Assembly: GCA_012270355.1 (NCBI GenBank)
Contig: JAAXIL010000067.1
Span: 436 to 6,502, forward strand
Origin: Psychrobacter sp.
GTDB lineage: Bacteria; Pseudomonadota; Gammaproteobacteria; Pseudomonadales; Moraxellaceae
DNA length: 6,067 nucleotides
Direction: 5' to 3'
The notes under the pieces are model-generated. The model was not told the origin of the DNA and did no database searches. It was given only the letters and a program-made list of their open reading frames with translations. Both the position numbers and the translations under genes were made by a program. Positions 5,886-6,067 of this stretch are shown one piece after another. Position 1 is the first letter of the stretch; every line of letters starts with the position of its first letter.

Positions 5886-6067
5886 ATGACAAGTGATGAC
5901 GCAACGCTAAGCAAGCTAGACGCTCAACACACAACCCGTGCAAAAACCAGCGACCAAGTGGTTATCTCAGGATTAAAAGTAGAGGCAGTGATTGGCATGC
6001 ATGCGGGGGAGCGAGCCATCACCCAGCCCTTGTTGATTGATGTCATCATGTATACGGATAATTCGAG
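5886..6067 (+). CDS. folB: Dihydroneopterin aldolase, N-terminal part (cut by window end)
   Basis: Sixty complete codons are present and the frame is open to the window end. Residues 25-58 read VVISGLKVEAVIG, then MHAGERAITQ and PLLIDVIMYTD, the typical first strand-loop-strand of FolB, which cleaves 7,8-dihydroneopterin to 6-hydroxymethyl-dihydropterin and glycolaldehyde in folate synthesis. The loop has HAGER where many enterobacterial proteins have YDWER-like sequence; the conserved Glu-Arg pair is E42-R43. Residues 1-24 are a polar extension absent from E. coli FolB, but the strong GAGGTG upstream supports it. The catalytic Lys and Tyr lie beyond the window, so activity and epimerase function cannot be judged. 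The gene starts 20 bp after rarD. Confidence 0.85.
   Translation, partial: MTSDDATLSKLDAQHTTRAKTSDQVVISGLKVEAVIGMHAGERAITQPLLIDVIMYTDNS

Noticed and set aside
1..6067. Defence system, CRISPR array, prophage, transposase, tRNA or rRNA
   Set aside because: No regular repeats, nuclease or transposase motifs or RNA gene folds were seen; the gene content is core biosynthesis plus one transporter.

Overview
The window comes from the chromosome of a gamma-proteobacterium, most likely a member of the Moraxellaceae (Moraxella / Psychrobacter / Faucicola type). The reasons are the pheA-hisC-tyrA·aroA gene order, the fused TyrA·AroA protein with a class II-like EPSP synthase half, and coding sequence near 50% GC. 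The genus call is inference from protein style and gene order; there is no rRNA or other marker here.

Layout. Positions 1 to about 180 are AT-rich (56 G/C in 180 bases, 31%) and encode an internal piece of a CMP-sugar-type cytidylyltransferase (NeuA family). This piece runs abruptly, around 177-190, into the middle of a pheA gene (52% GC over 241-420). From there to about 4831 the window holds the end of phenylalanine, tyrosine and chorismate synthesis: pheA (prephenate dehydratase plus ACT domain, chorismate mutase domain missing), a 190-bp intergenic leader with a strong hairpin, hisC (PLP aminotransferase), and tyrA·aroA, which starts 3 bp after hisC. A perfect 10-bp-stem terminator follows at 4852-4884. 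After it come rarD, a DMT-superfamily membrane protein, and the first 60 codons of folB (dihydroneopterin aldolase), cut by the window end.

How the genes work together. The AroA half makes EPSP, the precursor of chorismate. PheA turns prephenate into phenylpyruvate, and the TyrA half oxidises prephenate (or arogenate) towards tyrosine. HisC-type aminotransferases in this neighbourhood commonly transaminate the aromatic keto acids as well as the histidine intermediate. The usual pseudomonad continuation, cmk-rpsA, is absent; the terminator ends the unit. RarD and FolB form a separate unit, with FolB taking part in folate synthesis.

No phage, CRISPR, toxin or defence system is visible. The most notable points are the cytidylyltransferase/pheA junction, which is either a real rearrangement or a chimeric assembly; an internal ribosome-binding site and ATG inside tyrA·aroA that could yield free AroA; the hairpin-rich hisC leader; and the tightly packed terminator/promoter/start at rarD.
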